A stretch of DNA of 59,576 bases from Dethiosulfovibrio salsuginis (GTDB lineage Bacteria > Synergistota > Synergistia > Synergistales > Dethiosulfovibrionaceae), in contig NZ_FXBB01000016.1 in NCBI RefSeq assembly GCF_900177735.1, positions 1 to 59,576 of the forward strand, given 5' to 3'. Position numbers and translations under genes: made by a program. The notes under the pieces are model-generated. The model did no database searches, had not been told where the DNA came from, and saw only the letters and a program-made list of their open reading frames with translations. Positions 32,442-42,108 of the stretch are shown here, piece after piece (position 1 is the stretch's first letter; every line of letters starts with the position of its first letter).

Positions 32442-34397
32442 GTGAAGTTTAGAAAAACGCTTTTGCTGGCGATGGCATCTTTGCTGTCTATCGCCTTGGC
32501 TACCGCCGCTTTTGGAACGGACTCCAGTTTTGTGGAGAGCTACTACTCCGCCCTGGAGGCGTCTATTTCCGACGGCAACACCTATCGACTAGGGGAGTTT
32601 ATCGACGAGGAAAGCGACTTCGGCAAGGACACAATATCCTGGGTAATTAGGCTAAATCGCCTCGGGGTATCCGGGGAGTTCGACGGCCTAGCGGTCGGAG
32701 AAAAGGTCGCTAAAGGGGATAAAGAGAGCCTCAAGGTCTCCGATCGGCTGACCCTCAGCTACCCCGATGAGAGGATCAGGGTTTTCGACTACAGGAGGGA
32801 ATACCTTCTGGAGAACGGCAGGATCGTCGCCGAAATATCCGACTACGACAGATCGTTCCCCGAGCTTTCCGCCGAAAGGACGAAAAAAACTCCATTAGAG
32901 AGGATGGAGTCCTCGGTCTCCTCCGTTCCGGTGGGCAGAGCTAAGGCTCCGGTCTCCGATTCCCCGAAGATGACCGCTTTTCTTCCCTCTCAGGATGGCA
33001 GGGACCTTAAGGTGCTTGTGAGATGGGATAACCCCCTTGATATGGCGGTTCAGCTCGCTGGGGACGTCCTGACAGGCGAGGAGTTGGAGTTCATGATGGA
33101 CCAGGTTCCTCCCATCGCCGAGGGCGCAATTTCCATGGTGATGGTAAAAGACGGCATACCGGAGATATACGGTGCTATCAGGCCTATAGAGGGAATCAAC
33201 CCCTCCGACGCTGTCCGGGTGGTTGTATCCCGTATATCTCAGGAAACCGGGGACGACCTGACCTTAAAGCCCTTTGACGGCAACCTCAAGTCGGAGCTCG
33301 ACCCTCTAGCCATCATTCAGCTTCCTGACGGTGCGCCGGAACTTTACTCCGCCCTGTGGAAAGGGGACGGAAGGACGGTCCTGGTCTCCCTCTCCGAGCA
33401 GGGGCTTAACTCTATGCTGGACTCTGCCTCCGGTAAAATAGCCTCTTTAGACGATAATACCGCCCTAGGGGAGTGGCCATCGGTCCATATACGGGGCTGG
33501 GTCTCCAACGAGCTCCTGAAATCCGAGCTAGTAGATGAGGATGTCCCGGTCTACGGATCGGACCCTCTTTCCATCGAAATGGCCTTCTTCAGCCTGGATA
33601 ACGAGGTGACCGGTCGCTGGTTCTCCAACGCCGTAGATCTCTTCGTCGATCCCGATATGGAGTTGCCTATGATCTCCCTGGGGAAAGATCTCCCCTTCCT
33701 AGGAGGCAAGGTCCTGGGCTTTATGGCCGCTAGGCTGGGAAGAATAGACGTCGACATGCTTAAAGATGCTTTGAAAAACGAGATGCCCGGGGAAAACGTG
33801 GACGTAGCCCTCGCTCAGATGACCGATCTCACCGGCCTTACCCTCGAGGATATTCTTGATCTCCTTGACGGAAGGGTATCTCTGGTCTTAGGGGGACGGA
33901 GCAGGAGCCCTATAGGCGACGTCCCTGGAGCATATCTCCAGATAGAGCCCGATAAAAAAGAGGTGCTGACCAAAGTAGCGGAGGCACTGCCGAAGATATA
34001 CGCCCTGGCTCCTCCTGTGGGACTGAGGGAGAGAAAGATATCTGGCTGGAACGTCGCTTACGCCATGAACGCCATGGCCAGTGCCACAGTCGCAGTAGGC
34101 GACGACAGGCTTTTGTTAGGTGCCCTGGATTATGAGAAGCTAAACGAACCGGCCTCGTTGCCGGACAACCTCAAGGCGGCCTCACAGCCGGAGGACATGG
34201 CGGTCATAGCCTTTTCTCTGGCGGATATAAGAGAAGCGGTCAAGGAAATAGCGGACATGAACAGCATATTCCTCCAGACCGACGAGATCAAAGACGGTAT
34301 GGCTACCTTCCTGGATAGCACCGCCCATCTCGATTCTCTGGTTATAAGGATCCAGTCCCTTAAAGAGGGAAGCCTCTCGGTGAGGACCTTGAATTAA
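32442..34397 (+). CDS. Exported protein of unknown function, 651 aa
   Basis: Not recognised with confidence. It has a signal peptide (about 1-25, cleavage near TAAFG-TDS) and a large extracytoplasmic region with no membrane helix. After a 120-residue N-terminal part, it reads like a DUF3352-type repeat: KMTAFLPSQDGRDLKVLVRWD near 175, and a later half with SLVLGGRSRSPIGDVPGAYLQIE near 500. Start at GTG 32442, eight bases after AAGGAGG. It is 2 bp upstream of another exported protein gene, so the two probably work together at the cell surface. Confidence 0.8.
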   Translation: MKFRKTLLLAMASLLSIALATAAFGTDSSFVESYYSALEASISDGNTYRLGEFIDEESDFGKDTISWVIRLNRLGVSGEFDGLAVGEKVAKGDKESLKVSDRLTLSYPDERIRVFDYRREYLLENGRIVAEISDYDRSFPELSAERTKKTPLERMESSVSSVPVGRAKAPVSDSPKMTAFLPSQDGRDLKVLVRWDNPLDMAVQLAGDVLTGEELEFMMDQVPPIAEGAISMVMVKDGIPEIYGAIRPIEGINPSDAVRVVVSRISQETGDDLTLKPFDGNLKSELDPLAIIQLPDGAPELYSALWKGDGRTVLVSLSEQGLNSMLDSASGKIASLDDNTALGEWPSVHIRGWVSNELLKSELVDEDVPVYGSDPLSIEMAFFSLDNEVTGRWFSNAVDLFVDPDMELPMISLGKDLPFLGGKVLGFMAARLGRIDVDMLKDALKNEMPGENVDVALAQMTDLTGLTLEDILDLLDGRVSLVLGGRSRSPIGDVPGAYLQIEPDKKEVLTKVAEALPKIYALAPPVGLRERKISGWNVAYAMNAMASATVAVGDDRLLLGALDYEKLNEPASLPDNLKAASQPEDMAVIAFSLADIREAVKEIADMNSIFLQTDEIKDGMATFLDSTAHLDSLVIRIQSLKEGSLSVRTLN

Positions 34398-34399
34398 CG

Positions 34400-35596
34400 A
34401 TGGCAAACCGTCTCCACTTAACTTGGGTTCCGCTGATATTTTTGCTGGCATTTAGCTCTCCTTCTGAGGGATGGGAGATACCTCTTCCCTCAATGCCATC
34501 TATGCCCTCTATGCCATCCTGGCTCAAGGGCGATGATGCTGACCGATTCTCATCGGTGTGGGATGACTCTATGAAAAAGCTGGACTCGGCGCTGAATCGG
34601 TTGGACAAGGCCGATTCCCTCCCCGAGGAGAGGCTGATCGGCAACGACAGGTCCAAAAACGAGAGCAAAATAGACTCTATCCTCCAGGACGTGGTCACAA
34701 TACTGACCGACTCTGAGACCGGAGATCTCAGGAAGGAATTCTCCAAAGTCCAGTCCGACCTGTCCCGCAGGAGGGCCAACCTGGCATCCCTCAAGGAAAA
34801 ACGGGTCTCCGCCCCTGAGTCCGGTGGGCTGCTGAAAAAGGGCAAAGACGACCTGACCGCCAAGATCGCCGAGGAGGAAGAGGCCATAAAGCAGGGCGAG
34901 GTGAGGCTTGTGGAGCTTGAAAGGTCCATGGCTGCAAAACTCAAAGAGGAGGGCCTTTCCGCTACCGACGAGCAGATACAGGGCTTGTTGGCGGGGGTGA
35001 CCGCCGACGACGTGGCGGCCATGTACGCCGTCTACGGCAACATCAGGATCTTTTCCGACAAGCTCACCGAACTCATGGAACAGGGAAAGGACGACCTCTC
35101 CGTCGCCAGGCGGTATTACGGCATATACTCGCTGCTCCTTCGCACCTGCGTGGTCATGAACGAGAGCTTCGTGGAGAAGATAAACGGAAAATACCTCCCT
35201 GACTTGGAGGCCATGGCCAACTCCGCCAAGACCCTCAGGGAGGATCTGACGAACCAGTCCATGGACCGGTCCCTCTCCGCCAGGCAGAGAGAGCTGGTCC
35301 GTAACAACATAGAGTCCACCGACCTCACCCTTCAGGCCATAGGGGCCTACTGGGTGTTTCTGGAGGACCAGCGGGACCAGGCCCAAAAGAACCTGGAGGG
35401 ATTCAGAAGGGACTACGCCGTGGCCCACAACGCCTATCGCACAATGAAGCTGGCGAGAGGGCTTCTGGACATGGTCAAGGCCAACAAAAAGGACTTCGAC
35501 GCCATAGCTAAGCTGGAGGTCCCGGAGGTCGTGGTCTTCTCCAACGACAAGCTGAGGCACGAGTTCAAAAACATCACCGAGGGGTTAAAAAGGTAG
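34400..35596 (+). CDS. Exported coiled-coil protein of unknown function
   Basis: A 398-aa protein with a signal peptide (1-23, cleavage near SEG-WEI), then a short proline repeat (PSMPSMPSMPSW near 30-41), then almost entirely charged helix (about 50-390) expected to form coiled coils. There are no other membrane segments. It resembles periplasmic scaffold or spacer proteins but no family is recognised. It is translated right after the 651-aa exported protein and ends at a terminator shared with the convergent citF. Confidence 0.8.
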   Translation: MANRLHLTWVPLIFLLAFSSPSEGWEIPLPSMPSMPSMPSWLKGDDADRFSSVWDDSMKKLDSALNRLDKADSLPEERLIGNDRSKNESKIDSILQDVVTILTDSETGDLRKEFSKVQSDLSRRRANLASLKEKRVSAPESGGLLKKGKDDLTAKIAEEEEAIKQGEVRLVELERSMAAKLKEEGLSATDEQIQGLLAGVTADDVAAMYAVYGNIRIFSDKLTELMEQGKDDLSVARRYYGIYSLLLRTCVVMNESFVEKINGKYLPDLEAMANSAKTLREDLTNQSMDRSLSARQRELVRNNIESTDLTLQAIGAYWVFLEDQRDQAQKNLEGFRRDYAVAHNAYRTMKLARGLLDMVKANKKDFDAIAKLEVPEVVVFSNDKLRHEFKNITEGLKR

Positions 35597-35602
35597 CAAA
35601 GT

Positions 35603-35632
35603 AAAAGAGGGCCCCTAGGGACCCTCTTTTTT
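35603..35632. terminator. Bidirectional terminator between exported-protein and citF operons
   Basis: AAAAGAGGG and CCCTCTTTT form the stem, with further GC pairing inside; a T-run follows on either strand. It lies between two convergent stops. Confidence 0.85.
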
Positions 35633-35638
35633 AAGTTT

Positions 35639-37204
35639 CTAAACGACCCTTCTTATCGAGTCTATTATCGTCCCGTCCCTGTACTCCACCGCTCCGACGA
35701 TCCGGTCGTCGAACTCCACAGGATCGGGAACCCCGGTCATCCTCTCGATCTCAGCCTTAAGGTCCTCTATGGCCTTGACAGGCAGGCCTCCGTCGTAGGC
35801 GGCCTTGGTCAGGTCCTCTCTGAGGGGGTTGATGCAGATGCCTCTCTCTGTGACTATGGCGTCCACCGTCTCCCCTGGGGTCACCACCGTCTGGACCCTG
35901 TCCTTTATGGAGGGAACTCCCTCCCTTATGGAAGGCACGGTGATTATGGAGAGCTTCGCCCCGGCGGCTGTGTCGCAGTGCCCGCCTGACGCCCCTCTCA
36001 ACACCCCGTCGTGTCCGGTCAGGACGTCCACGTTAAAGTCGACGTCCACGTCCAAAGCGGCCAGAGCTACCACGTCCAGATCGTTGACCACACATCCAGC
36101 GGTGAAGGGGTTTGCGTACCAGGATGCGTCGATCTCCTTGTGGTTGGGATGCCCCGCCACCGACTTGGTCACGGAGGAATCGAAGCTCTGGACGTCGAAG
36201 AGGGCCCTAAACAGCCCCTCCTCCAGCATATCCGCCATGTACCCCGTTATTCCACCTATGCCGAAGCTTCCCTGAACGGAACGTTCCTTCATGTAGTCCC
36301 TGACGAACTTGGCCACCGCCAGGCTGGCCCCTCCCGCTCCGACCTGAAAGGAACAGCCCTCCACCAGAAGCCCAGAGACCCTTATAAGGTCGAAGGCGTT
36401 CTCCGCTATCTTCAGGTTTACCGGATCTTTGGATATCCTCGCCGGTCCTGAGGCTATTTTTGACGAGTCTCCCAGGGAATCCACCACCACTATCTGATCC
36501 ACCAGATATTGGGGGATCGATATCCGATCCATGAGGGGGGCCTGAACCAGGTTGTCGGTAACCGCTATGACGTGGGAGGCGTAACGGGCGTCGAGCTGGG
36601 CGTAGCCCAGGGTCCCGCAGGCCGATTTGCCGGTGGAGCCGGTCATGTTCCCCATGGTATCGCAGGTCGGGGCCCCTAAAAAGGCCACGTCCACGGAGAT
36701 CCTGCCCTCCTGGATGGCCCTCGCTCGGCCTCCATGGCTGTGGATCATTACCGGTATCTCCATCTCCCCCCTCGAGATCATCCTGCCGATCTCCCCTCTG
36801 ACGCCGGAGGTGTGGATTCTGGATATGGTCCCTCCTCTGACCGCCTGGGCCACTATCTCGTGGGAGTCGGTGAGGGAACTGGGGGCCAGGACCAGGTTTT
36901 TGATCCCGAGTCCCTCTATGGCCCTTATAACCTGAGGAAGGACGTCGTCGCCGTTTCTCAGGTGGTGATGAAAGGAGATGGTCATGCCGTCCTGGAGGCC
37001 CGACCTCTTTATCGCCTCGGTAAGATCCTGGGCCAGCTTTTTGTGGCCGAAGGCTGGAACCGTTCTACAGGGGGCCTTGGGGGTCCAGCTATAGGACCCG
37101 TCCAGTCTGGCGAAGGCCCCGGCGAAGGGAGCAAGGCTCCCGATACCCTGGATCTCCGTCAGTACCTCTCGGCCTATGGAGTTTTTTACAGTTTTAGAGA
37201 TCAT
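35639..37204 (-). CDS. citF: Citrate lyase alpha subunit (citrate:acetyl-ACP transferase)
   Basis: A 521-aa CoA-transferase-fold subunit. In the lyase complex it exchanges the acetyl group on the ACP for citrate. Typical features are SFHHHLRNGDDVLPQV near 98-113, GTLGYAQLDA near 200, the SCSFQVGAGGASLAV-like segment and the C-terminal ERGICINPLR. It overlaps citE by 4 bp (ATGA) and is the last gene of gntR-tctCBA-citEF; GGAGG precedes the ATG. Confidence 0.95.
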   Translation of the reverse strand: MISKTVKNSIGREVLTEIQGIGSLAPFAGAFARLDGSYSWTPKAPCRTVPAFGHKKLAQDLTEAIKRSGLQDGMTISFHHHLRNGDDVLPQVIRAIEGLGIKNLVLAPSSLTDSHEIVAQAVRGGTISRIHTSGVRGEIGRMISRGEMEIPVMIHSHGGRARAIQEGRISVDVAFLGAPTCDTMGNMTGSTGKSACGTLGYAQLDARYASHVIAVTDNLVQAPLMDRISIPQYLVDQIVVVDSLGDSSKIASGPARISKDPVNLKIAENAFDLIRVSGLLVEGCSFQVGAGGASLAVAKFVRDYMKERSVQGSFGIGGITGYMADMLEEGLFRALFDVQSFDSSVTKSVAGHPNHKEIDASWYANPFTAGCVVNDLDVVALAALDVDVDFNVDVLTGHDGVLRGASGGHCDTAAGAKLSIITVPSIREGVPSIKDRVQTVVTPGETVDAIVTERGICINPLREDLTKAAYDGGLPVKAIEDLKAEIERMTGVPDPVEFDDRIVGAVEYRDGTIIDSIRRVV

Positions 37205-38097
37205 AGGGAAACCTCCATGCCCGAAATGACGGCGAGCTCGATGGTCCTTCTCGCTTGGGAGACCACCGGGCCGTCCACCATCTTGCCGTCGACTGCTATA
37301 ACGCCCAGACCCCGCTTCTCCGCCTCCTCCGCCGCTTTGACCACCTTCAGCGCCTTTTTCAGCGATCTCTCGTCGGGGCGGTAGGCGTCGTGGATCGGGC
37401 CTATCTGGGACGGATGGATCGCCGCCTTGCCGGAGAAGCCCAGCTGTACCGCCAGCTTACACTCGGCGCTCAGGCCCTCCAGGTCCTCGACGTCGGTGAA
37501 AACCGTGTCAAGCGCCTCCTTTCCCGCCGCCTTCGCCGCCAGCACCACGTGGCTCCTGGCGTAGAGGAGCTCTATTCCCTCTCTGGACCTGCTTATCCCC
37601 AGGTCCGCCGCGAGGTCCTGTCCCCCTAAGGTGAGGGCCGTCAGCCTAGGGGAGGATTTAGCGATGTCGTAGGCGTTCATCAGTGACAGGGCGGTCTCCA
37701 ACATGCCGTGAAGCTCTATGGAGCCCACCGGTATGCCGTTGGTTTCCTCCAGCTCGGACATTATCTCGTCGGCCTCGGTTACGTCCTTGACGTCGTTCAC
37801 CTTAGGCAGCCTTATACAGTCCGGTCCGGCAGGTATGACCGACCTCATATCGTCCTCGAAAAACTGGGTGTCCCTGCCGTTGACCCGGACCACTCTCTCT
37901 ACTTTGCCGAAGTCCATGGCCATAAGGGCCTGGGTTACAAGCCTTCTGGCTCCGTCTTTCTCCGTCACCGCCACGGCGTCCTCCAGGTCCAAAAGCACCC
38001 CGTCCGCCCCGTAGATAGGGCAGTTCTGTATCATGGAGGGACTGTTTCCCGGCACGTAGAGCAGGGATCGGCGGGGCCTCCTGAGCTGTTTTTCCAT
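37201..38097 (-). CDS. citE: Citrate lyase beta subunit
   Basis: A 298-aa HpcH/HpaI-type aldolase that splits citryl-ACP to oxaloacetate and acetyl-ACP. It begins RRSLLYVPGNSP, and holds the LDLEDAV metal/substrate site near residue 35-42, VRVNGRDTQ, and the GKAAIHPSQI motif near 230. Length is normal. It is translated from just after tctA (2 bp gap) and overlaps citF. Confidence 0.95.
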   Translation of the reverse strand: MEKQLRRPRRSLLYVPGNSPSMIQNCPIYGADGVLLDLEDAVAVTEKDGARRLVTQALMAMDFGKVERVVRVNGRDTQFFEDDMRSVIPAGPDCIRLPKVNDVKDVTEADEIMSELEETNGIPVGSIELHGMLETALSLMNAYDIAKSSPRLTALTLGGQDLAADLGISRSREGIELLYARSHVVLAAKAAGKEALDTVFTDVEDLEGLSAECKLAVQLGFSGKAAIHPSQIGPIHDAYRPDERSLKKALKVVKAAEEAEKRGLGVIAVDGKMVDGPVVSQARRTIELAVISGMEVSL

Positions 38098-38099
38098 CC

Positions 38100-39587
38100 C
38101 TATGCCGCTGCCTTTTTCCTGCGGAACATGGCGTAGCCGAAGGAAAGGACCGCCAGCACCAGCAGAGTCGCCGATATAGGCTTCTGGACGAAGATCGCTA
38201 GGTCGCTGTTGGCTATGGTCATGGCGTTTCTGAAATACTGCTCCGTGGAGCTGCCTAGAATTAGGGCCAGGACCAGCGGAGGCAGGGGAATGGACAGCTT
38301 GCTGAACATATACCCTCCCAGGGCGAAGGCCGCCACAAGGATGAAATCGAAGGGGCTGTAGTTGAGGAAGTAGGCTCCCATAAAGGCCATTCCCAGTATC
38401 AGGGGCAGCATTATCCTCTGAGGTATCCTGAGCAGTTGGACCAGAGGTATGGCCAGAGGCAGGTTTATGATCAGCAACGCTACGTTACCGATCAACAAAG
38501 AGGCTATGACCCCCCAGGCTATCTCGGGATTTTGGGCGAAAAGCATCGGTCCAGGTCTTACTCCCAGCATCATAAGGGCTCCAAGCATGACGGCGGTAGT
38601 TCCCGATCCCGGTATTCCCAAGGTCAGAAGGGGAACCATGGCCCCACAGGAACAGGAATTGTTGGCCGCCTCCGGGGCGGCCAGCCCCTCGATGGCTCCT
38701 TTGCCGAACTTCTCCGGCGTCTTGCTCAGCGACTTTTCCATGGCGTAGGACATAAAGGTGGCTATGGTCCCTCCCATACCGGGAAGAACACCGATGAAAA
38801 ATCCAAGAGGAGAGTTTCTGAGCATAGGCATGAGGCACTTTTTGAAATCCGCCCAGGATACCCACACTTTCCCTATGGATTTTGAGTCTATTTTGTGCTC
38901 TATGTGGATCGATTTGAGGTTCTTAAACACCTCGCAGACCGCGTAGAGCCCTATCATGACCACCAGGAAGTCGATTCCGTCCTGGAGGTCTTCCACTCCC
39001 ATGACAAACCGGTTTACCCCGGTCTGAGGGTCTATCCCTATGGTGGAGATCATAAAGCCGATCGCTACGGCGATAAATCCCTTCAGGATGCTCCCGTCCG
39101 ACAGGGTCACAGTCGCTGTGAGGGCGAACATTAGCAACGAGAACATCTCCACCGGGCCGAACTTAAAGGCGTAGCTCGCTATGGGACCGGTGAGGAACAC
39201 CAGAAGAACCATCCCTATGGTTCCGCCTATGAACGACGCTATGGCCGATATGGCGAGAGCGGACCCAGCCTGGCCGTTTTTGGTCATAGGATAGCCGTCG
39301 AAACAGCTGACTATGGCCGAGGCATCACCGGGGGTGTTTATCATAATGGAGGCCCTGGAGCCTCCGAACATAGCTCCGTAGTAGACGGCACACATGGTGA
39401 TAAGGGCTGTTGTGGGGTTCATCCCGTAGGTTATAGGTATGAGGATAGCGACTCCCGTGGCGGGGCCTAGTCCTGGGAGCATTCCCATGATGGTGCCGAG
39501 AAATCCCCCGATGAAGACCCACATGACGTTGGTCACGGTGAGGGCGGTCTGAAAGCCCAGGGAAAGATTAGCAAAGACAGTATCCAT
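38100..39587 (-). CDS. tctA: Tripartite tricarboxylate transporter large permease (TctA)
   Basis: A 495-aa inner-membrane protein with about twelve helices. The TctA signatures are present: GMLPGLGPATGVAILIP near 38-54, GDASAIVSCFDG near 86-97, and LGIPGSGTTAVMLGALMMLG near 318-337. With TctB and the TctC receptor it takes up citrate or another tricarboxylate using the ion gradient. Its stop is next to citE, tying uptake to cleavage. Confidence 0.95.
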   Translation of the reverse strand: MDTVFANLSLGFQTALTVTNVMWVFIGGFLGTIMGMLPGLGPATGVAILIPITYGMNPTTALITMCAVYYGAMFGGSRASIMINTPGDASAIVSCFDGYPMTKNGQAGSALAISAIASFIGGTIGMVLLVFLTGPIASYAFKFGPVEMFSLLMFALTATVTLSDGSILKGFIAVAIGFMISTIGIDPQTGVNRFVMGVEDLQDGIDFLVVMIGLYAVCEVFKNLKSIHIEHKIDSKSIGKVWVSWADFKKCLMPMLRNSPLGFFIGVLPGMGGTIATFMSYAMEKSLSKTPEKFGKGAIEGLAAPEAANNSCSCGAMVPLLTLGIPGSGTTAVMLGALMMLGVRPGPMLFAQNPEIAWGVIASLLIGNVALLIINLPLAIPLVQLLRIPQRIMLPLILGMAFMGAYFLNYSPFDFILVAAFALGGYMFSKLSIPLPPLVLALILGSSTEQYFRNAMTIANSDLAIFVQKPISATLLVLAVLSFGYAMFRRKKAAA

Positions 39588-39606
39588 TTAGATCACCTTA
39601 TCAGTA

Positions 39607-40077
39607 TCAGAAGGGCAGGAAGCTGAGAAGCCCTCGAGGAAGGCTCAGGTTCAGAGCCACCGAGAACACGCCGTAGCATACGCAGGAGAATAGCCCCGCT
39701 ATAGTGATGTTCTGTACCCTATGTCCTTTGTTTATGATGGACCCCGCAAGGAACATAAATATAGCCGTTCCTATGACGTAGCCAAAGTAGTCGAGGGTCT
39801 CTCCGTAGGCTATGCCTAGGACCATTATGGCCGCTATCTTAAGCCAGATAGGTCTTTCCGAGATAAAACCGAAGGAGAAGACCTCTTTGTCCTTCTTCAT
39901 CATCTCCAGGAACGTCAGAAGGCCGCCGCATAACACGGCGGCAGTGCCTATTATGTAGGGAAAAAGCCTGGGGCCGATCTCGTCCCCTGCCTGTACGTCC
40001 GGTATCTGGCTGGTGCCGTAAAGGTAGGCCAGTCCAAGCACCAGGGATATCAGGCCGGATATCATGTTTTTAGTCAT
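39607..40077 (-). CDS. tctB: Tripartite tricarboxylate transporter small permease (TctB)
   Basis: A 156-aa protein with four hydrophobic segments, typical of TctB. It is followed 19 bp later by tctA, and preceded by a hairpin after tctC that would lower read-through. Confidence 0.88.
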   Translation of the reverse strand: MTKNMISGLISLVLGLAYLYGTSQIPDVQAGDEIGPRLFPYIIGTAAVLCGGLLTFLEMMKKDKEVFSFGFISERPIWLKIAAIMVLGIAYGETLDYFGYVIGTAIFMFLAGSIINKGHRVQNITIAGLFSCVCYGVFSVALNLSLPRGLLSFLPF

Positions 40078-40120
40078 CTATGTCGCACCTCCCGGTGTTT
40101 TTTGTCGTTCAAGGGGTGAA

Positions 40121-40149
40121 AAGGGGGAGGAGACAGGTCTCCTCCCCCT
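40121..40149 (-). terminator. Intercistronic terminator between tctC and tctB
   Basis: On the minus strand AGGGGGAGGAGAC pairs with GTCTCCTCCCCCT around CT and is followed by TTT. It probably stops part of the transcript after tctC, giving more receptor than permease, as is common in receptor-dependent transporters. Confidence 0.75.
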
Positions 40150-40162
40150 GCCCAGAGGGCGG

Positions 40163-41140
40163 TTAGTCTATCAGGCCGACTTCCTTTAAGGTGCTCTGGA
40201 AAGCCTCGGTTTGCTCCGCTAAGGTCGTGGCGAACTGAACTGGATCTTGGTAGTAGGACTCCCATTCCAGCTTCTTAAGCTGATCCTTCCAGGTGGGGGT
40301 CTCGATCATCTTCTCGATCGTACCCTGCCAGTAGGCTACCTGCTCCTCGCTCAGGCCCGGGGCGGCGATGATGCCTCTCCAGTGGGGGAACACCATGTCC
40401 GCTCCCTGCTCCACCCAGGGAGTCACGTCGGGAAGGGACTCAAGCCTCTTGTTGGAGCTGATCCCCAGCACCCTGAGGTTCCCTGCCTTATGCTGCTCCA
40501 TGACCTCCGCAAGGCCTATGGTGATCGCCTTTACGTGTCCGCCCATGAGGGCCGGGATCTGCTCAGCGGCGGTCTTGGGGTAGACCACGAACTTGATAAG
40601 CTTAGGATCCACTCCGTACTTCTGGGCCAGCATCAGGAAGGAGATGTGGTCGTTGTTTCCAAGGCTAGGACCGACTCCGACGACCATGCCGTTAGGATCG
40701 GCGGCGATTGCCTCAAAGAGCTCCTTACCGTTGGTCCAGGGGGCGTCTTTAGCCACCGCCACGGAGATCCACTCGGTCTGGAGGTTGGCGAGGACGGTGA
40801 AGTCCTTGTAGGTGAGAGGGCTCTTGCCGAAGAGGTTGTTGAGCATCAACAGGGTCGACGTCGCCGCTATATACTCTCCCTTACCCTCTTTGCCTTTGAG
40901 GTAGTTCCATCCCGCAGCTCCGCCGCCGCCAGGCTTGTTGGTGACCAGCACCGGACGATCCACCAGCTTTTCCTCCTGAAGGGTCTTCTGCATGGTCCGA
41001 CATAGCAGATCCCATCCACCGCCCGGTCCAGCAGGAGCGATTAGCTCGATGGGCCTATTAGGGGACCACTCGGCGAAGGCCGATCCCGCTAGGGATCCCA
41101 GTATCGCGGTGGCGCAAAACATTACGAACAACTTCTTCAT
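40163..41140 (-). CDS. tctC: Tricarboxylate-binding protein (TctC)
   Basis: A 325-aa periplasmic receptor with a signal peptide (1-23, cleavage near AFA-EWS). The mature part starts with the Bug/TctC pattern PIELIAPAGPGGGWD and carries NKPGGGGAAGW near 75-85. Bug-type receptors bind carboxylates; context suggests citrate or a relative. The ATG at 41140 follows AGGGAGG; an in-frame ATG 21 bases upstream is less likely. It is the second gene of the gntR-led operon. Confidence 0.93.
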   Translation of the reverse strand: MKKLFVMFCATAILGSLAGSAFAEWSPNRPIELIAPAGPGGGWDLLCRTMQKTLQEEKLVDRPVLVTNKPGGGGAAGWNYLKGKEGKGEYIAATSTLLMLNNLFGKSPLTYKDFTVLANLQTEWISVAVAKDAPWTNGKELFEAIAADPNGMVVGVGPSLGNNDHISFLMLAQKYGVDPKLIKFVVYPKTAAEQIPALMGGHVKAITIGLAEVMEQHKAGNLRVLGISSNKRLESLPDVTPWVEQGADMVFPHWRGIIAAPGLSEEQVAYWQGTIEKMIETPTWKDQLKKLEWESYYQDPVQFATTLAEQTEAFQSTLKEVGLID

Positions 41141-41234
41141 GAAAATTATTCCTCCCTTCAAAATAAAACGCCTATGCCGCCTCTATTCCGCACTTCCACC
41201 CCTGTAACAGCTAACCCCAGGGTAAGGGCCTTGC

Positions 41235-41945
41235 TCACATATAGTCGTGTTTCCCTATCTGGTCCGAGTATCCTGTCACCTCAAGCCAGATTTTGTAGGA
41301 CTTATCGATATGGTTTCCCCATAGAGCCGAGGCCTCCTCAGGGGAACGAGATACAAAATAGGAGTACATCTGCTCCCTGGTGCGGTAGCTCTCGTCCATC
41401 CTTTTCGCTATAACCACTCGTACCACCCTGTATCGGTCGAGCATCTCCCTGTGGTTCCATATCAGGTCGACTATCTTAGGGGCGTGGGACGCCTCGAACA
41501 TCTCCTTGTTATACCGAGCGACGAGGGGAACGTAGGCGTCGGTCAGAGCTTCCCCCTGGAGGGTCGTCATGTAGGTCTTGGCCTGGTCCAGGATATGTCT
41601 GACGTTCTTTAATTCCTTTTCCGTCGCGTTCATGGCCACGTACTTTACCGCCAGGCATTCCAGGGCCTTTCTGAGGGCGAATATCTGTGCCACGTCCTTA
41701 GGCAACAGTCCCTTGACCACGTTTCCCCTCATGGGGACCCTCTCTATCAGACCCTCGGCCTCCAGCTTCTGTATGGCCTCCCTGACGGGGGTCCTGCTTA
41801 TGTTGAACTCCGAGGCTATCTCTCCGTCGGTAAACCTCGTTCCAGGCTCGAGCTCTCCTCCGACGATGGCCTGCCTGAGCTGTTCGTAGACGATCTCTCT
41901 GACCGGTTTGATCTTTATGGTTTTTGCGTTGGATAAAAGGGACAT
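41235..41945 (-). CDS. GntR-family (FCD) regulator of the citrate module
   Basis: A 236-aa regulator with an N-terminal winged helix (about 15-85; ISRTPVREAIQKLEAEGLIERVP) and a helical FCD domain with probable metal-binding residues. ATG 41945 follows AAGGAGT at eight bases. It heads the leftward operon and faces the rightward aconitase-citCDG operon, so it likely controls both from the 42011-42025 dyad. Its ligand may be citrate or isocitrate; inference only. It differs in sequence from the GntR protein at 408-1100. Confidence 0.88.
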   Translation of the reverse strand: MSLLSNAKTIKIKPVREIVYEQLRQAIVGGELEPGTRFTDGEIASEFNISRTPVREAIQKLEAEGLIERVPMRGNVVKGLLPKDVAQIFALRKALECLAVKYVAMNATEKELKNVRHILDQAKTYMTTLQGEALTDAYVPLVARYNKEMFEASHAPKIVDLIWNHREMLDRYRVVRVVIAKRMDESYRTREQMYSYFVSRSPEEASALWGNHIDKSYKIWLEVTGYSDQIGKHDYM

Positions 41946-41977
41946 ACAATCCGACTCCTTTTTTGGATCCAGGATAC

Positions 41978-42025
41978 TTGATACCGCATCCATGTCTGAT
42001 ATACTATTCGCAAACGAGCTGTTTG
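41978..42025 (+). promoter_or_regulatory. Promoter and operator of the aconitase-citCDG operon
   Basis: TTGATA at 41978 and TATACT at 42000 are 16 bases apart. Immediately downstream, CAAACGAGCTGTTTG (42011-42025) is a perfect 5-bp inverted repeat around GAGCT, placed over the expected start site. This is a typical position for repression by the divergent GntR-family protein. Confidence 0.6.
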
Positions 42026-42108
42026 TAAAGTGCGTTTTTTCAGCAATCGCCTCCTTGAGGGGAATTTTTTCGGCGTAAAACAGATTATGACACGGGAGAT
42101 GGTGGAGT

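Noticed and set aside
34550..35560. 336-codon minus-strand frame opposite the coiled-coil exported protein
   Set aside because: Mirror of Lys/Glu/Leu-rich coding; no start signal.
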